From Syngnathus acus (Eukaryota; Chordata; Actinopteri; Syngnathiformes; Syngnathidae), in contig NC_051095.1 of NCBI RefSeq assembly GCF_901709675.1, positions 8,397,956 through 8,461,955 on the forward strand: a stretch of 64,000 nt of DNA. Reading direction: 5' to 3'. The position numbers were made by a program, and so were the translations under genes. Of the stretch, positions 11,773 to 24,800 are shown piece by piece. Below the pieces are notes generated by a model that saw only the letters and a list, made by a program, of their open reading frames with translations, was not told where the DNA came from and made no database searches. Positions within the stretch are counted from its first letter, which is position 1. Every line of letters starts with the position of its first letter.

Positions 11773-13414
11773 TCATCCTTGTGCACTTTGTTCCAAAGGT
11801 GCGATCTCCGGCATGCTCCTACTCCTCCTGGTCCTGACACGAGCCCTGATGGCCTCTTTCTCCCGTTCCTCTCGGTCATCTTCCTGCTCCTCATCCGACC
11901 AATCCACCTGCTGCAGGTCGCTCCTGGAGCCTCTCAGGCCGCTCCTCATGGAAAAGTAGCCGGTTCTGAACTTGCTGCGGAATGTGACGAAGGAGAGGCT
12001 CTTGCTGCGCTGCTGCTTCATCAGCATGTTGTTTTGCACTCCTCCTTCTCCTGTGATCTCTTCCAGGCAGTCACGAAGCGCTGAGCGAAAGAGACGAGGC
12101 AGCTCATAGACTTCCGGCTCCATCTGGGACACCAGCCTCCTGAATCTGAAGTAGGAATGGAAGATCCTATAAGTCATTCTTGCTTTCTGGATGCTTTCAA
12201 CATTCATCGTGAGGCAAGCAAATTGTTTGCTTTCTCGCCTACTAGCTTAATGCTAACACTAATTGGCATCAATGTTGAGGTGGTTTAAACCTTGAAGCTG
12301 TTTGAACACAAACAGTAAAATGTGGACTGAAAAGAGTACCCACTTACAGTCATATATTTTATTCTCTGCTTACACTAAAATCTGTGCCGTACCGATAAGC
12401 TCAGAAAGGAGTTGAAACACCTCAATTAGGGCCTGACCAATAAGAATGATTTATTAGACTAACGCCGATGCCAATATTTGACAGGATGAAACTATGAATC
12501 GACAATTAATTTTAAAGAGTATATACAATCATGAATAGAATCACCATTTTGGTCAACAATGAAGATATGAACAAAAGACTCGCTTACAATACTTTGTCCT
12601 TTAGTATTTGAGCAACTTTACAACAGAGGAAAATGAGCAAAATTGAAACATTTTGGGCAGATTTTTGAGAATTAGGAATGTTGTTGTAATGTTGTAATGT
12701 CTTAATATGGCAAAAGAAAGTTTGGGAATCTTCTTTTTCCTCTCCTTTGTTTAAAAGAGCTCATATTGGCCGATAGAGTCCCTAATCTCAATAAAATGTG
12801 GGAACCAAGTTTAGTCTGGGTTGTTGGTAGAAGTTACAGAGAGTCTACATGCGCATTTCTGGTGCATTATTTTTTAATGAAATCATTTGTCAGTCTTATA
12901 TGTATTTTTTAGGGTAATCCGCAAGTCTTTTATGTACTTTTAAGGGTAATTGCACAATTGTAGTTGCACAATGAGTTTGAATTCATATTAAATGGAAGTG
13001 CAATAATTAATCGACAACTACTCAAATTTATCGATAATATTTTTGATAGTTGATATCATTTATTCTCTCAATACTGTTCACCTCTATCTCTCACCTGGCA
13101 ATGACAGGACCGCACTGGGCGGGCGGCACCTTGGCGCAGAGATCCTGCAACTCCAGCAAGTCATTGGGCGTCAGTTGGTAAGGTTGCGGGTTGGGCGTGC
13201 TGGCCAGCCAGCTGTAATCCGCCGCCGCCGTAGAATTGCAAATGTTGCTACGGTGGCGCCGCCGACTCTCGCAGGCCCGTTCCAGGCGGATGCGCTCGGT
13301 GCGCTTCACCATAGCGCCCAGCTCCAGCATCAGCGTGTTGGTAACCAGCTCCTCGCTGGTGCGCTGGCCTGGCACTTTGGGCTCCAGGGAGAAGATGGCT
13401 GACCAAGGAAACAT
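11773..13414 (-). CDS. rd3: RD3-family protein (retinal guanylate cyclase regulator), two coding exons
   Basis: RD3 proteins bind photoreceptor guanylate cyclases, inhibit them and help their export from the ER. Coding exons on the minus strand: 13414-13095 and 12145-11773. The donor after 13095 is GTGAGA and the acceptor before 12145 is TTCAG. Total 693 nt, 230 aa; human RD3 is 195 aa. Signatures are DYSWLASTP, then CGPVIARFRRL across the splice junction, EPEVYELPRLFRS, and a C-terminal SRSMPEI that mirrors the SWSMPEF of RD3. The extra length lies in an acidic, arginine-rich tail (VDWSDEEQEDD region). The start MFPWSAIF fits the family N-terminus; upstream in-frame codons do not. DYSWLASTP favours RD3 over RD3L, but linkage to ATG2A suggests a separate fish paralogue, so the symbol is tentative. 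Confidence 0.88.
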
Positions 13415-15110
13415 CTGGGTAAGATGTTTCAGAAAAATAATTCTTATTTTAACATGCATGCCGAGTAAAAGACATTTTGCTGCCCATTGAACTTTTTTCA
13501 TTGATGGCAGGTGGGGGGGGGGGGGGGGGGGGGCACTGCCCGCGGATGTTCTGAGTTTTCAATAACTACATAGTAGACTGTAAAGTAAAATATTTCATTG
13601 CTTTCCTCTTACCTTGCATTCACTCATCAACCTGCCAATCACTACCCAGTGTTCCCAACTGAATTCCACTCGCTAGCAGCGTGACAGCTGGCAGGCTTCC
13701 ATGAAGCTCCTCACCCGGATGCCTCTCTCCTGCTGTCAGTAGGGTTTGGGGATTGACAATGAACAGAATAGTAATCCTGTCGTGAGAAAGAGTGGAGGAT
13801 GAGATGAGATGAGCTTAGGCGTGCACACACACTGGAGGTGACCCATGAGTGAGAAAACATTTTTGGAGTTCTCTCTCTCTTTTATGTGTGTGACTGAAAA
13901 GAAATAAGGATTCTCACTAAAGGTGGTTCCTCCGTGGTGGATTGAAACTTTCTATTTCACATTGTCATAATATTGAATCATAAGTGAAAGATATTCCAAA
14001 CCAGACATTTGTTATAAATTACAATAAGGCCCAATTTGCTGATTGGTAAATCTTTTTTCAAACCTTTGTCTTCTACACATTATTCCTTATCATACACATC
14101 TATCATTGGTAGAATGTTGTGACTGAGTATTACATAACCGACCCCATATGCCCCCCCCCCCCCCCCACACACACACACAGGCATCAGGTTCCACTATGTG
14201 ATGTAGTTTTAGAGTCGTCCACTGGTGTTCCGCACCACTCAGCACTGACTCACCAAATCCCAGATTACGCTGCAATCCACAACCGATCTGGAAAACTACA
14301 GACAGTTTGTCATGGTGATTATAATCTAATTAAAAGTGCCCATGATGATTGCTGCTCATTTTGGTGATGTTTCTGTGGATTCTGCTGTCAGTTGGTATAA
14401 AAATATTGCAAAATATATAGCTATTTATTATGTTTTATCATGCTTTAATAAGGAAGAAAATTCAGGATCTTGTAGTATGATTAGAGCCGCCAATTTATTG
14501 TTTGAATTTCAAACCTCAACTTCAAAATCAAACGTGCTTTATACTCTGGGAGTCTACATAAATGACTAGGTGGTTTATTGTGTACCTTATTGTTCTATCG
14601 TAAGACAACGATGCATGTAATGATTAGTTAACTTTGCAATACTGAAATAAAATAGTTTTACAAGATAGGTAAGGGGGGGCAATGTTTTGGATTTAAAACC
14701 ATTTCCACTTGGGAAAAAACAACTTCAGCGTTAACAGTACAAACATAACGTTCATATATAATCGGGGGGAAAAAACCATTGTGACATGAAAAAAAGTACC
14801 AATAATAACAAAATAATAAATAAATAAGTTGCTAATTTCTAACTAAAATACAGATACTGTAGGCTAATTCTTCGAAAGCAAACTCATCCAGCGGCTCACT
14901 GTCCTTACTTTCAGATATTTGTTCTATTTTAGGCCTGCTGGTGGTCTCAAAGTGTATAAAACTTGAGGTTGGGCTCCCAGAAGAGGGTGCGAAGAATGAA
15001 AGTTTTACATAGTTTGAGTTTTATATTTTTATATTATTTAATTATCAATTAAATACAAATTACGAGGGGGTGTGATTATTCTATATTATTCCATATGTTA
15101 AAGTTTTTCC
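13415..15110. other. region upstream of rd3-family gene; homopolymer and CA runs
   Basis: Holds the presumed 5' flank of the rd3-family gene. A G run of about 20 lies at 13512-13532, and a C run of about 17 followed by a short CA run at 14151-14180. No further gene could be supported. Confidence 0.5.
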
Positions 15111-15123
15111 CCCTGCCCTTACA

Positions 15124-15588
15124 AAGATGGCGTCGCGTGTCTGTTTACGCTCCGGGTTTCCGGGCGCGTCACGATGACGCAGGCATCTTCGCCATACCGT
15201 CAGTTGGCGTATGATAACAATAAACAACCCCCTGAAAGAAGAGAAAGACACTAGCCACCAGGACCTTTCGCTCCATTGCGACCCAAAACGCGTCGAAAAC
15301 ATGAGCCAACAAGGTGACGGACTGACGACCTAGCGAGCGAGTCGTAGTCTCGGGGGAAGTCTCGTAACTCACAAAGGATATCTTTTTTTCCCCCCTCGAG
15401 TTTTTATGTCGCGCCAGGGAGAAGTGTAGTTACAGTTTTCCCTGCCATAGCCCCCCGCAGCTAGCTGCGACTCATTCCTGCTTCTGCTTCCTCTCGCGTT
15501 CGCCTGTTATGCAGTTTCCCGAGGACTGCGGTCGTACTCGATCTCCGCCGCCACTTCTCGCTCCCTCTCCCCCGTTCTCGTTGGGCCC
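15124..15588 (+). promoter_or_regulatory. atg2a promoter/5' leader with YY1-like site and upstream start codons
   Basis: AAGATGGCG at 15124-15132 matches the YY1 motif often found just after vertebrate housekeeping transcription starts. The region is GC- and CpG-rich compared with its surroundings. Three start codons precede the main one: a short frame at 15301-15333, another at 15406-15429, and one at 15509 that is out of frame and overlaps the atg2a start. The transcription start and any leader introns are not determined. Confidence 0.45.
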
Positions 15589-15801
15589 ATGTCTCACTGG
15601 CTCTTCCCCTGGTCGGGCTCCATCAAGAAGCGGGCCTGTCGGTATCTCCTCCAGCACTACCTCGGCCACTTTTTGCAGGAGCGCCTGAGCTTGGAGCAAC
15701 TGGGCTTGGACCTGTACAATGGCAGCGGGGTCATCAAAGAGATCAACCTCGACGTGTGGGTGAGTTTTTCGGAAAGGTGACCAGCCAACACGGTTTGCTG
15801 C

Positions 15802-15878
<77 letters not shown>

Positions 15879-18800
15879 CTCACTCTGACTCTGGCTGTTT
15901 CGCAACGCCACCGCCGGTGTTCAACAACAACAATCTCGTCAACGTCATGCTCTGGCAGTACAGCTCGCATTTCTTGGAGCAAACACACTTGAAAAACTCT
16001 CTTCTCTTGTTTTCTGCCTCTCTTGTCTGTCTAGTTAGATTGATTTCTACACAACGTGGCAACGCGAAAGTTGTACACGTGCTTATTTAGAGTAGGATCA
16101 CCTTTTGTTTCCAGGGTGTGTAGAAAGATACCCACGTTCTTCTATTATCTATCAGTCCATTTAGTACCTGTCTAGTTGGACTTCATACTTGTCATCAGTC
16201 TTACAGGTGTATCAGTCACTCATGTTGTCAATTATTTTTCCACACTAAAACAAACATTGAAAAATTCCTAACCAGCATTTTCTCTTGCCAGTCACCCTTT
16301 ATTTTTAGGGAAATGATGAGCCAACGTGTTTTTCCATTTGTGTGTGTCACCTGATCTGTCACATGCTTGTCACCACTTCAGGCTGTCAATGAGCTTCTGG
16401 AGAACCTGGGTGCTCCACTGGAGATAGTGGATGGCTTTGTGAGCAGCATCACGGTGACCATCCCCTGGCAAGCTCTGCTCACAGACCACTGCACCTTGGA
16501 AGTGTCCGGCCTCCAGATAACATGCAGACCCAAGTACAGAATCGGTGAGTCGGCTAAGCAGACTTATTATGCACACTGAGTGATGCAACCGAACAACAAT
16601 TTAACACCGAAAGTGGCAATTATTTAATACACAACTAGAAACATCACCCTTGTCATGACATTGCATGCCGGCTATGCAAAACAACACATATCTCAATTGA
16701 CATGGTGGGGGCATTGAGGAATAAAATAAAAAACGTAATACTTTAAAAATGCATGGACATTTTTCAGTTGAAAAAATATTGCGCAGTCATCCCAACAAAT
16801 TGAACCAAAGTGTGATTTTTTTAAATTTTATATATGTATGGCTCTTCTGATTGTGCAGGTGTACCTAATGTTGTGTCATGGTGGCGTTTGTACACAGGTG
16901 GCGGCTGGGACTCGCAAAGCTGGTCATCCAGCATGACCTCCAGTATGCAGCTGGCCCAGGAGTGCCTGAAGGACCCCCCGGAGACGTCCGAAGAGCCGCC
17001 GGCCCCGCTTGAGGGGCTGGAGATGTTTGCACAAACCATAGAGACGGGTGAGTTTCAAGTGTGGAAGCTTTAACGCCAGCCCACATCTTCGCACACGGCA
17101 CTGCTCATCTTGTTTGTTTGCGTGTGCGCGCAGTCCTTCGTCGTATTAAAGTGACGCTCCTGGACACCATCGTACGCATTGAGCACCAGCCCCTGGATCT
17201 GGAAACAGGCATTGCCTTAGAGGTGCACATCAAACGGTAAACTGCTCTTGTGTGTTGTTTGATGGATTCCCAGATTTCTTCTTTCTGTCAGCAATGGTGA
17301 AGATGGCTGACCAAGGAAATATCTGGGAAAGATGTTGGGATGTCTGGGCGAAATCATGTGATTCTACTGCCTCATAGCAACTTGTCCATTCAGTTCAAGT
17401 AACAAAGTACACAGAGGCAGCTCGATTAATAGAATATTATTTTCGAAGTTAATTTCCAAATGTCAAATAGTATAGAAGTCAATTTCACTACACATAGTGA
17501 AATATGTCATTGTTTTATTTTGCATAATTCTGATGAATATCCTGTAGCATTCAGCTAACAAAAACGAGTGATGTGAAAATGAGGCGTCATATTTGCTTCA
17601 TGAACCAGTTGTACTTTTTTGGACTCCTCTAGATGACACTGTTGGTTTAAAGCGAGGGGTTTAAGAAATGGCAAGGTATCAGCCCCTATGTTGAACAGAG
17701 TGCCTTCTCGAGGGCTCAATAAACAACATGAAGTGTCTTGAAGCTTCATATTCACTAACGAACCTCGAAATGTATTTGCTCAGTAAAGGGAAACGGTAAA
17801 CACAATCGGAATATGGCACACAAATTCAAATGCGGAATAGTCAAAACAATCAAGGTTTCTGCCCGCTCAACAAGTTTATCTTTTATTTTTTATGTATTAT
17901 GTATATGTTTATGGCTGCCACTTGTTTGCTCCTCATCTCCGCCCGTGTGTCTGGTAAAACATTTATCAGTCCTTCCTGAGAGAAATAATATTTGCACTGT
18001 GCTAAGGTTGTGAGGTGAGAAAGTGTTCAAAGGTGGAATGTCGCCATAGGGTATGGATTTGCTATGGTTATAGTACCCCTTTTGACTGTTAAATTTTACT
18101 ATTACCCTGGATGATTCCACACTTTGTTAGTTTAGCATTCTTGTGTTTGGACTGAAAGCGTCTTGTTGTGTTTTTTAATATCTAAAATTGTGCGAATGTG
18201 AATGTTTTTTATTTGAACAACCACTTCTTTGATTCTGTTGAGCCTCTTTTGTAGTTATGGCAATTTGACAAAGTCCTTCAGGCTCTCTTTGTGAATACAG
18301 CATTCATTAGAGCGTTGTGGTGTTCTCAATGATCTTCTCCAGGTTGGAGTACTTTGACGAGGCGGTGCGCGACCCATCCAACCAGACTGCCGTGCCTGTT
18401 GACATCCACCAGCCACCCGCCTTCCTGCAAAAGATCCTCCAGTTGAGTGCCGTTCAGCTCCTCTACGACTGCATTGGCACGGAGCAGGTAACAGAGACTG
18501 TGCAGCTGTCCCTAGATACAAGGTTATGACTGACACGCATTGAAGGAAATTGCTGGGTAGCACAAGAATATGTAGTCGCACGGCACAATGAGGCACGCTC
18601 GTTTACTGCCATGATTAAGGGGTTTCATTGGATTGTGTTGCGTTCGTGACCTAAAACTCAGGACTGGCTGGAGCCCCTAAGCAAACATGGGAAAAGCAAC
18701 ATTTTTTGTGCGTGACAAATCTCATAATTTATTTGGGGGTCTGGGATGGACAGATGCCCTATTCATTTATTCGTTCGTTCGTTCATTCATGTCATTTCAC

Positions 18801-21800
18801 TGCTCTGGGTGAGTTAAAATAACTATATACAATTTGGAAAAAAGCTGTAGAATAACTAGTTTTTAAAATTATCAAATGTACTATATATATTTTTTTTTTA
18901 TTGGCAGGTTGCTATTTTTCCCCCAATTTAAAAAAAAAAGGATTTTTGCGGTGTCAGTTGTTCAGATTTCTATTGTTTTTCCCCTCATATAAATATTTAA
19001 CTATAATTACAATTTTGCATTCCAGTGCCATTGGAACACAACGTAGAACAGCAGAACATATCAAGTGCTTTAAGTGTTTGCTTTAAAACGTTACAAAGGG
19101 TTGTGCAAGCCAATTCTTGATTTATTTCTCATTACATAATTGTTAAAAAGTACGTTAGTTATTGGTTTTACTTTATTACTGAGACAAACAAATAAGACAA
19201 CCCTGGCAGAACAATCTTTCACCAAATGCTGTTTGTTTCTCCTCAAGGAAGTTCCTGAGGAGAAAAAGACGGAGTCAGCCACTTGCAGTGAGGGAGAGAA
19301 GGAGCAGGAGGAAAATGACGATGATGAGCAAGTTGAAGAAAAAGGGAAGCCTCTGACGCTTTCCCCATCTCAGCCCTTGCTTATAGGCAGCTGCTCAGGT
19401 TTCATCGAGACCACAATCAAGATTAAGCAGAACGACATGTTGCCTGGACCAAAGGTGTGTGTGTGTTTTTACATTTAAATTTCACCCGGGAGTGGCAAGA
19501 AAACAGCTTGAAGCAAGCAATTGGCTTCTTGTTTCCCCCCACACACAATTTTTCTGCCAAACCTTTGCTTGGTGTGACATTTGTTTGCTTGTGTCCAGTT
19601 TGAGTTGGATGGGAAGGTGGGCTGTGTCCACATGCTGCTGTCTCCAGCTCAGATAACTCACCTGACTGACCTGCTGGCAGCTCTTTGCATAGAAACAGGT
19701 ATGGGCTTCATCTCACTATTCCACAGGCTGGATTTACTTTACAATTTTTTTGGAGGCTGTTTCTGTGTTTAAACTGACGCAAGACATGCAACAACCTGCA
19801 TGTGCGGATGCCCAAAATGCATGCATTCCATTTGGCGTGTTCGCTTCCCTTTAGAGTCCGAGACCAAACTGGGTGGCGTGCGCAACCGCCCGCTAGACTC
19901 GGACGACCTGCGTCTGATCGAAGAAGACCTCAGCAAGCAGTTGGGCTCCAGTCCCAGAGAGACGGACTGGGATGCAGAGTGCGACCTGGAGCCCTATGTC
20001 ACCACTCTGGAAAATGGAGGTACGGGATATTGACAGCAAACGCTCACGTACCGTACACGTACACCCCCCCCCCCCCCCAATTAATCGCACTCATAAATTA
20101 AAAGGCCTCGTGATGTTTTAAGCTGTGTGTCTTTGCAGAAATGTTCTATTCTATGGGTCCCGCGGGGATGAGCAGCAGTGTGACGTCGATGCGCTCTGGC
20201 AGCGAGTTGTCAGACAGTGATATGGACTCTTCCACGCACAGTCTGGCGAGCCTCTCTCAACCTGGAGCGCTGGCTGCACAGGTACACATCATGTGGGGGG
20301 TTGAGCGCTAAAATGCTATACCACTATGATACTGATGGTCTTAAAGACCCGATATCCGCCTAACCTGATGTTCAAATTACAGCACAAATATGGTTTCTGC
20401 GTATGTACAGTATCTTGTGGCTAACCCTTTCCAAATGTTTTGCACTTTCAAACTCGAGTTTGTAGGGAATTGACATCGGCAAATTGGATTTTGTTAAAAA
20501 ATATTTCAAGTAGTGTACTCCACAATATTGTACCCTAAGTGCTTGGCAGTACAAGTCTGTCAGTTTCAGTATCTGTTTTTTAAAGGTACAGTATTTGTAC
20601 CAGTTTGAAAAAAACAAGACCCAACCCTTGTCGTATGCGTTTTTGTTAGTGGTTCTCGCATAGTGTAATTGTTGACAAAGAGAAGACCTTTGTTCGGGAT
20701 TTAGATTCAACACAGAATGCCCATTTCTATTCATAATTGTGTTGATATTAAAGTCTTTTTTTTTTCTCCCCTTCTAGGGCCTCATGAGCTGTCCCAGGCG
20801 TTACCCAGTAGCAGGTTGTCTCTCCAGTCTACCACAAGGAAGTCATCGAATCAGAGGTAACGTCAAGTTACAGTTAGAAGAGGCAAAGTAGTCACACTCT
20901 ATTGAAGTAGACGTACACATCCTTTGTTAAAAAAAGAAAGAATCTGGAAAAAGCAGAATTTCTCTAGAATTGCTGACTGGATTTGTTTTTTGTCATTTGT
21001 AGAGGTTTATTAAAGTACAGATCTGGCTTGTTATGACAAAGTAAAGGGTTGCAAGTGTGAATATGTCAGTTAAAATACTATATGGAATTAAAGCAAAATG
21101 ATGTCCCAAACAAATATTCAGACTAAGCTACCAAGTTACAGTTAGAATTGTATGTTGTTACTTCCATCTCACCGAGTGTAATGTGTTCCATTTTTTTCCC
21201 CCTGCATAACATGACGTGCCCTCCATTCAAACCACCATGTAGGTCGTTCTCAAAGTAGCAATGCTGAGCAGCTGAAGCCCGACGCCTTGCTTCGTCTGAC
21301 TTTGGGCGGACTCACTCTAACCATGCTGCAGGACGACCCGCCCTCCAAGCCGGACAACGCCCTTTCATTGGCTCAGATGTCCCAGGTTTTCTTCCAAGAG
21401 CTTGCCTCCTTTAAGGACAGCATGTTCGGCGAGAGAGACTTTCACCACCTAAGAAGCGGGTTCGCCAAAGCCTGCCCTCACTCGCACGTCAGGTAGAAAA
21501 ACATGAACGCATCAGTTCACCTACCACGGCCCTAAATATCTCGCACATTCTTGTGCATCGTTTCTACTTATAGAGCGGCATAGTAGCAATTGTTTTATTT
21601 TTTTGTTTGTTATGAAGTATGATGTATTAGTATTCAGGCGATTGCTGTGGTCTGAACTCTCTGTCTCCCCTCAGAGTGACGGGGGCAGCGGTGCAGGTTT
21701 CCTGTGAGATGCGAAGCGGGAGACGCCACAGTCGAGCGGTGACCTCCGACGTCTCCTTCAGCAGACTAGAAATGTTGGAGTGTCTCTGGGAGAACAACAA

Positions 21801-24800
21801 GCCTCAGTACAGTGAGGTAATTCAATTCTCTCAATAGAATTGCAATTTTATGGCAATGCTAAAACTGTAACAGACATCTCTTTTTTTTTTTTTTTTAGTT
21901 GCTCCAATTCCAGAAAGCCAGCATGTTCACTGTGGGAGTCGCAGCCAGACCGTGTGCCCAGCTGCACTACAGCCTCACTGAGAAACACCTGAGGAAGGTA
22001 TTCAGACACACACTCAGCCACGAGTGCAGTTATTTTCAACTGCTGTGCCATGAGAAATCTATTCAGCAAAAAAACTAAATGTGACATTTTTTTAAAAAAT
22101 GTAGGCCTTGGGACACATGGCATTATAGTACATGTTAAGCAACATAGTACATGTTACAGCATGGTAATCTGCTAAATAATCACAGGGTAAACAGCGGGTG
22201 GTTCGGTGTGACAGCGTGGCACGAGTGGAGCTGGAAGATCTCAGCACCGAGTTGGACCTGGACATCATCAGTCGACTGGGGAATCTGAACAATGCCTTCC
22301 GTCGCTGTCCTGCGGAGCCAGCTGGACCCGATAACCTCCAGGTGGGATCTGACCCACGTCCATTCCCTGTGTGTGACCAAAATGCCTCGGTGGCTTCATT
22401 GTGTGGTCTTCTTTCAGATGCGGAGCAGTGAGCTGTACTCCTCTTTCTCCCTCCTCGCCCCGCACGCCGTCATCAGACTTCGTTTCCCCATTCCGGACCT
22501 GCGCCCCCTCTCTGAGCGCCAGCCCATGAGCCAGAGGGCGGTGAGGGAGGAGACACTGGTGTTGGAGCTGACCGAGCTGGAGCTCAGGCACCAGGAAGCG
22601 CCGGACCTCCAGAGCGGGCAGCCCAACCAGGGTCAGCTTTCGGCCCCCTGCCTCACTCAGCTGCTGGAAGCCTCCTTTACAGACCTTCATGGTGAGAGCA
22701 CGCGTGATTAATTCATGTAGGTTAATTCATCAGTTACGTAACACACATTGCACTTACTGGCCACACTTGCGTCTTTTTTTTATTAATCAGGGTCGTACGA
22801 GGGCTGGGAGGGAGGCCCCTTCCCCTGCATCAGAGTGAAGAGGAGCCATGACTCTCTGCCCAGGTGAGAGGTCACCATTATCATTTCTTTATAGAGTGAA
22901 TAATGTTTTACATCAGGGGTTGTACAGACTATTCAACTTTACTTTAACAAACTGGTAATCACAAAAATGTTTCAAACGAACATTGCTTAGTCTCAATATT
23001 GCTTCAAATGTCCATCTGTTAGGCTATCCGTACGGGTGCGTGGAGGTGAAGCGCAGGGAGCGGCCGTGGGTCTGGCAGGCCTGAACCTGGGCCTCGCCCA
23101 AGACCTGGGGGCTGCCTTCTTTGAAAGCCACTGTGAGCTCAACGATAAAACAAGCTCGCCGTTCTCCTCCAACCGCACCATGTTCGAGACGGAGGAGGTG
23201 AGTCACCCCGCAACAAAGTTACCTGTGAAACATTTCGATCCAACGCAATCTCCGACTGGCCCATTCACCCCCGATTCTGTAGATGGTGATCCCTGCAGAC
23301 CCCGAGGAGATGAGTCAGTTTCAGGCCCAATGTGTAGCCCAGTCTCAGTGTGCTGTGGACATTCGGTTTCCACTGGCCTACGTCCTTTTTCCCAGCAAGC
23401 AAGCGTTCCAAAGCATCTACAACAGGTAGTGTGGTTGTATCCATCATCTGCTGAAGCACGAGTTGATGATCTGAAACATTTAAATCTATGCCCAGTGGGG
23501 AAAACTACAACAAAAAAATAAAGTTTTTTTTCATGCTGCCAATGTTTTAGCATTTTGTGTTTTTTTCACTACCATCATCAAGACTGAACGTCTTTGCACA
23601 GGATTAACAATGATCTGCTGATGTGGGAGCCGCCTCCCCCCACCCCATCCTCAGCCCACAGCCCCATGCCCAGTCACCAACAGCACGACGAGTTCCAACT
23701 CTGCAAGTCGGCCTTTCGACTTGGTGAGTTATTTCTGAAAGTTTTCACACACTGAAACGTGCGAAAATTCTCACCCGAGTCTAATTTAGTACTTCAATGT
23801 AGTCGTAAGCAGGCTCACAGTCCTGCCAGACTTAAAAGTCTGTCTCATTTGTAATGACAAATACGTGCATTCTCCTTTCTCCTCCTGGTGCTAAAGACTC
23901 CGACTCAGAAGAAGATGAGCCTCAGTTCTATTTGGCCAGTGAACCATCAGGAAGGAGAAAGTTAGCGCTCCAGCATAATCCGAACCACAACCTCAGCCTC
24001 CTCTCGCTCACTGTCAACATTGGCAAAGGTCGCCTCCAAGCCAGGACAGACAAGAAGGCAAGTCGGGTGGTTGAAAAGCTTTATCACAGGAAATAACCTA
24101 CTTCACTAAATGTCACATTCAATTGGTGAAATGAACACAGGAGGACCAGAGTCATGGAGAAATTGTGCTCGACCTGGAAGGAGGGAAGATGTTCAGTGTA
24201 GCGCAGCACCAGAATGACCCCAATCTCAGTTTCTTGTGTTTGGAGAGTCAACGAGTTGAGCTCTACCATAAAGGTGTGCACACGTTTATCACATCATTAC
24301 AAATGATGATAATAACTTCAAGGCTCTAAAACCGAGACCCTTTCCAAGGATCCCCTGATAATCCTAACATCTGTCCAACATGACCACCATATGTACCAAA
24401 AACGCAATAGGAAGTCAAAAGTTCACACCAGCTCACCTGCAGTCCGAATGACAAAATGGATTCCCTCTGAATTATGCGTTCAAGAAAAATTCCTCTTTTC
24501 TTTTTTGTAGCTGTCGTGAAAGACACGGCTATTCCGCTACGGATAGAAATGCCCAACTTCATTTCCCCAAAGTACTTGCACCCAACCATCTACCCCACTG
24601 AGGTGGGAGTCAGCAGCGTGAGCGGCCGGGAGGCGGAGCCACAGATGTTGTCCACGGCCATCAAAATCACTCTGGACCCGCTGAGGAAGGTCAAGGTATG
24701 TCCTCTCGGCGCACGGTAAATATCATTATTTACCTGTCTGATTGCTGAAATTAAATGGACGTCGCTTCGTCTCCTGCTAGGAATTCCTTGTTGCCCTTCG

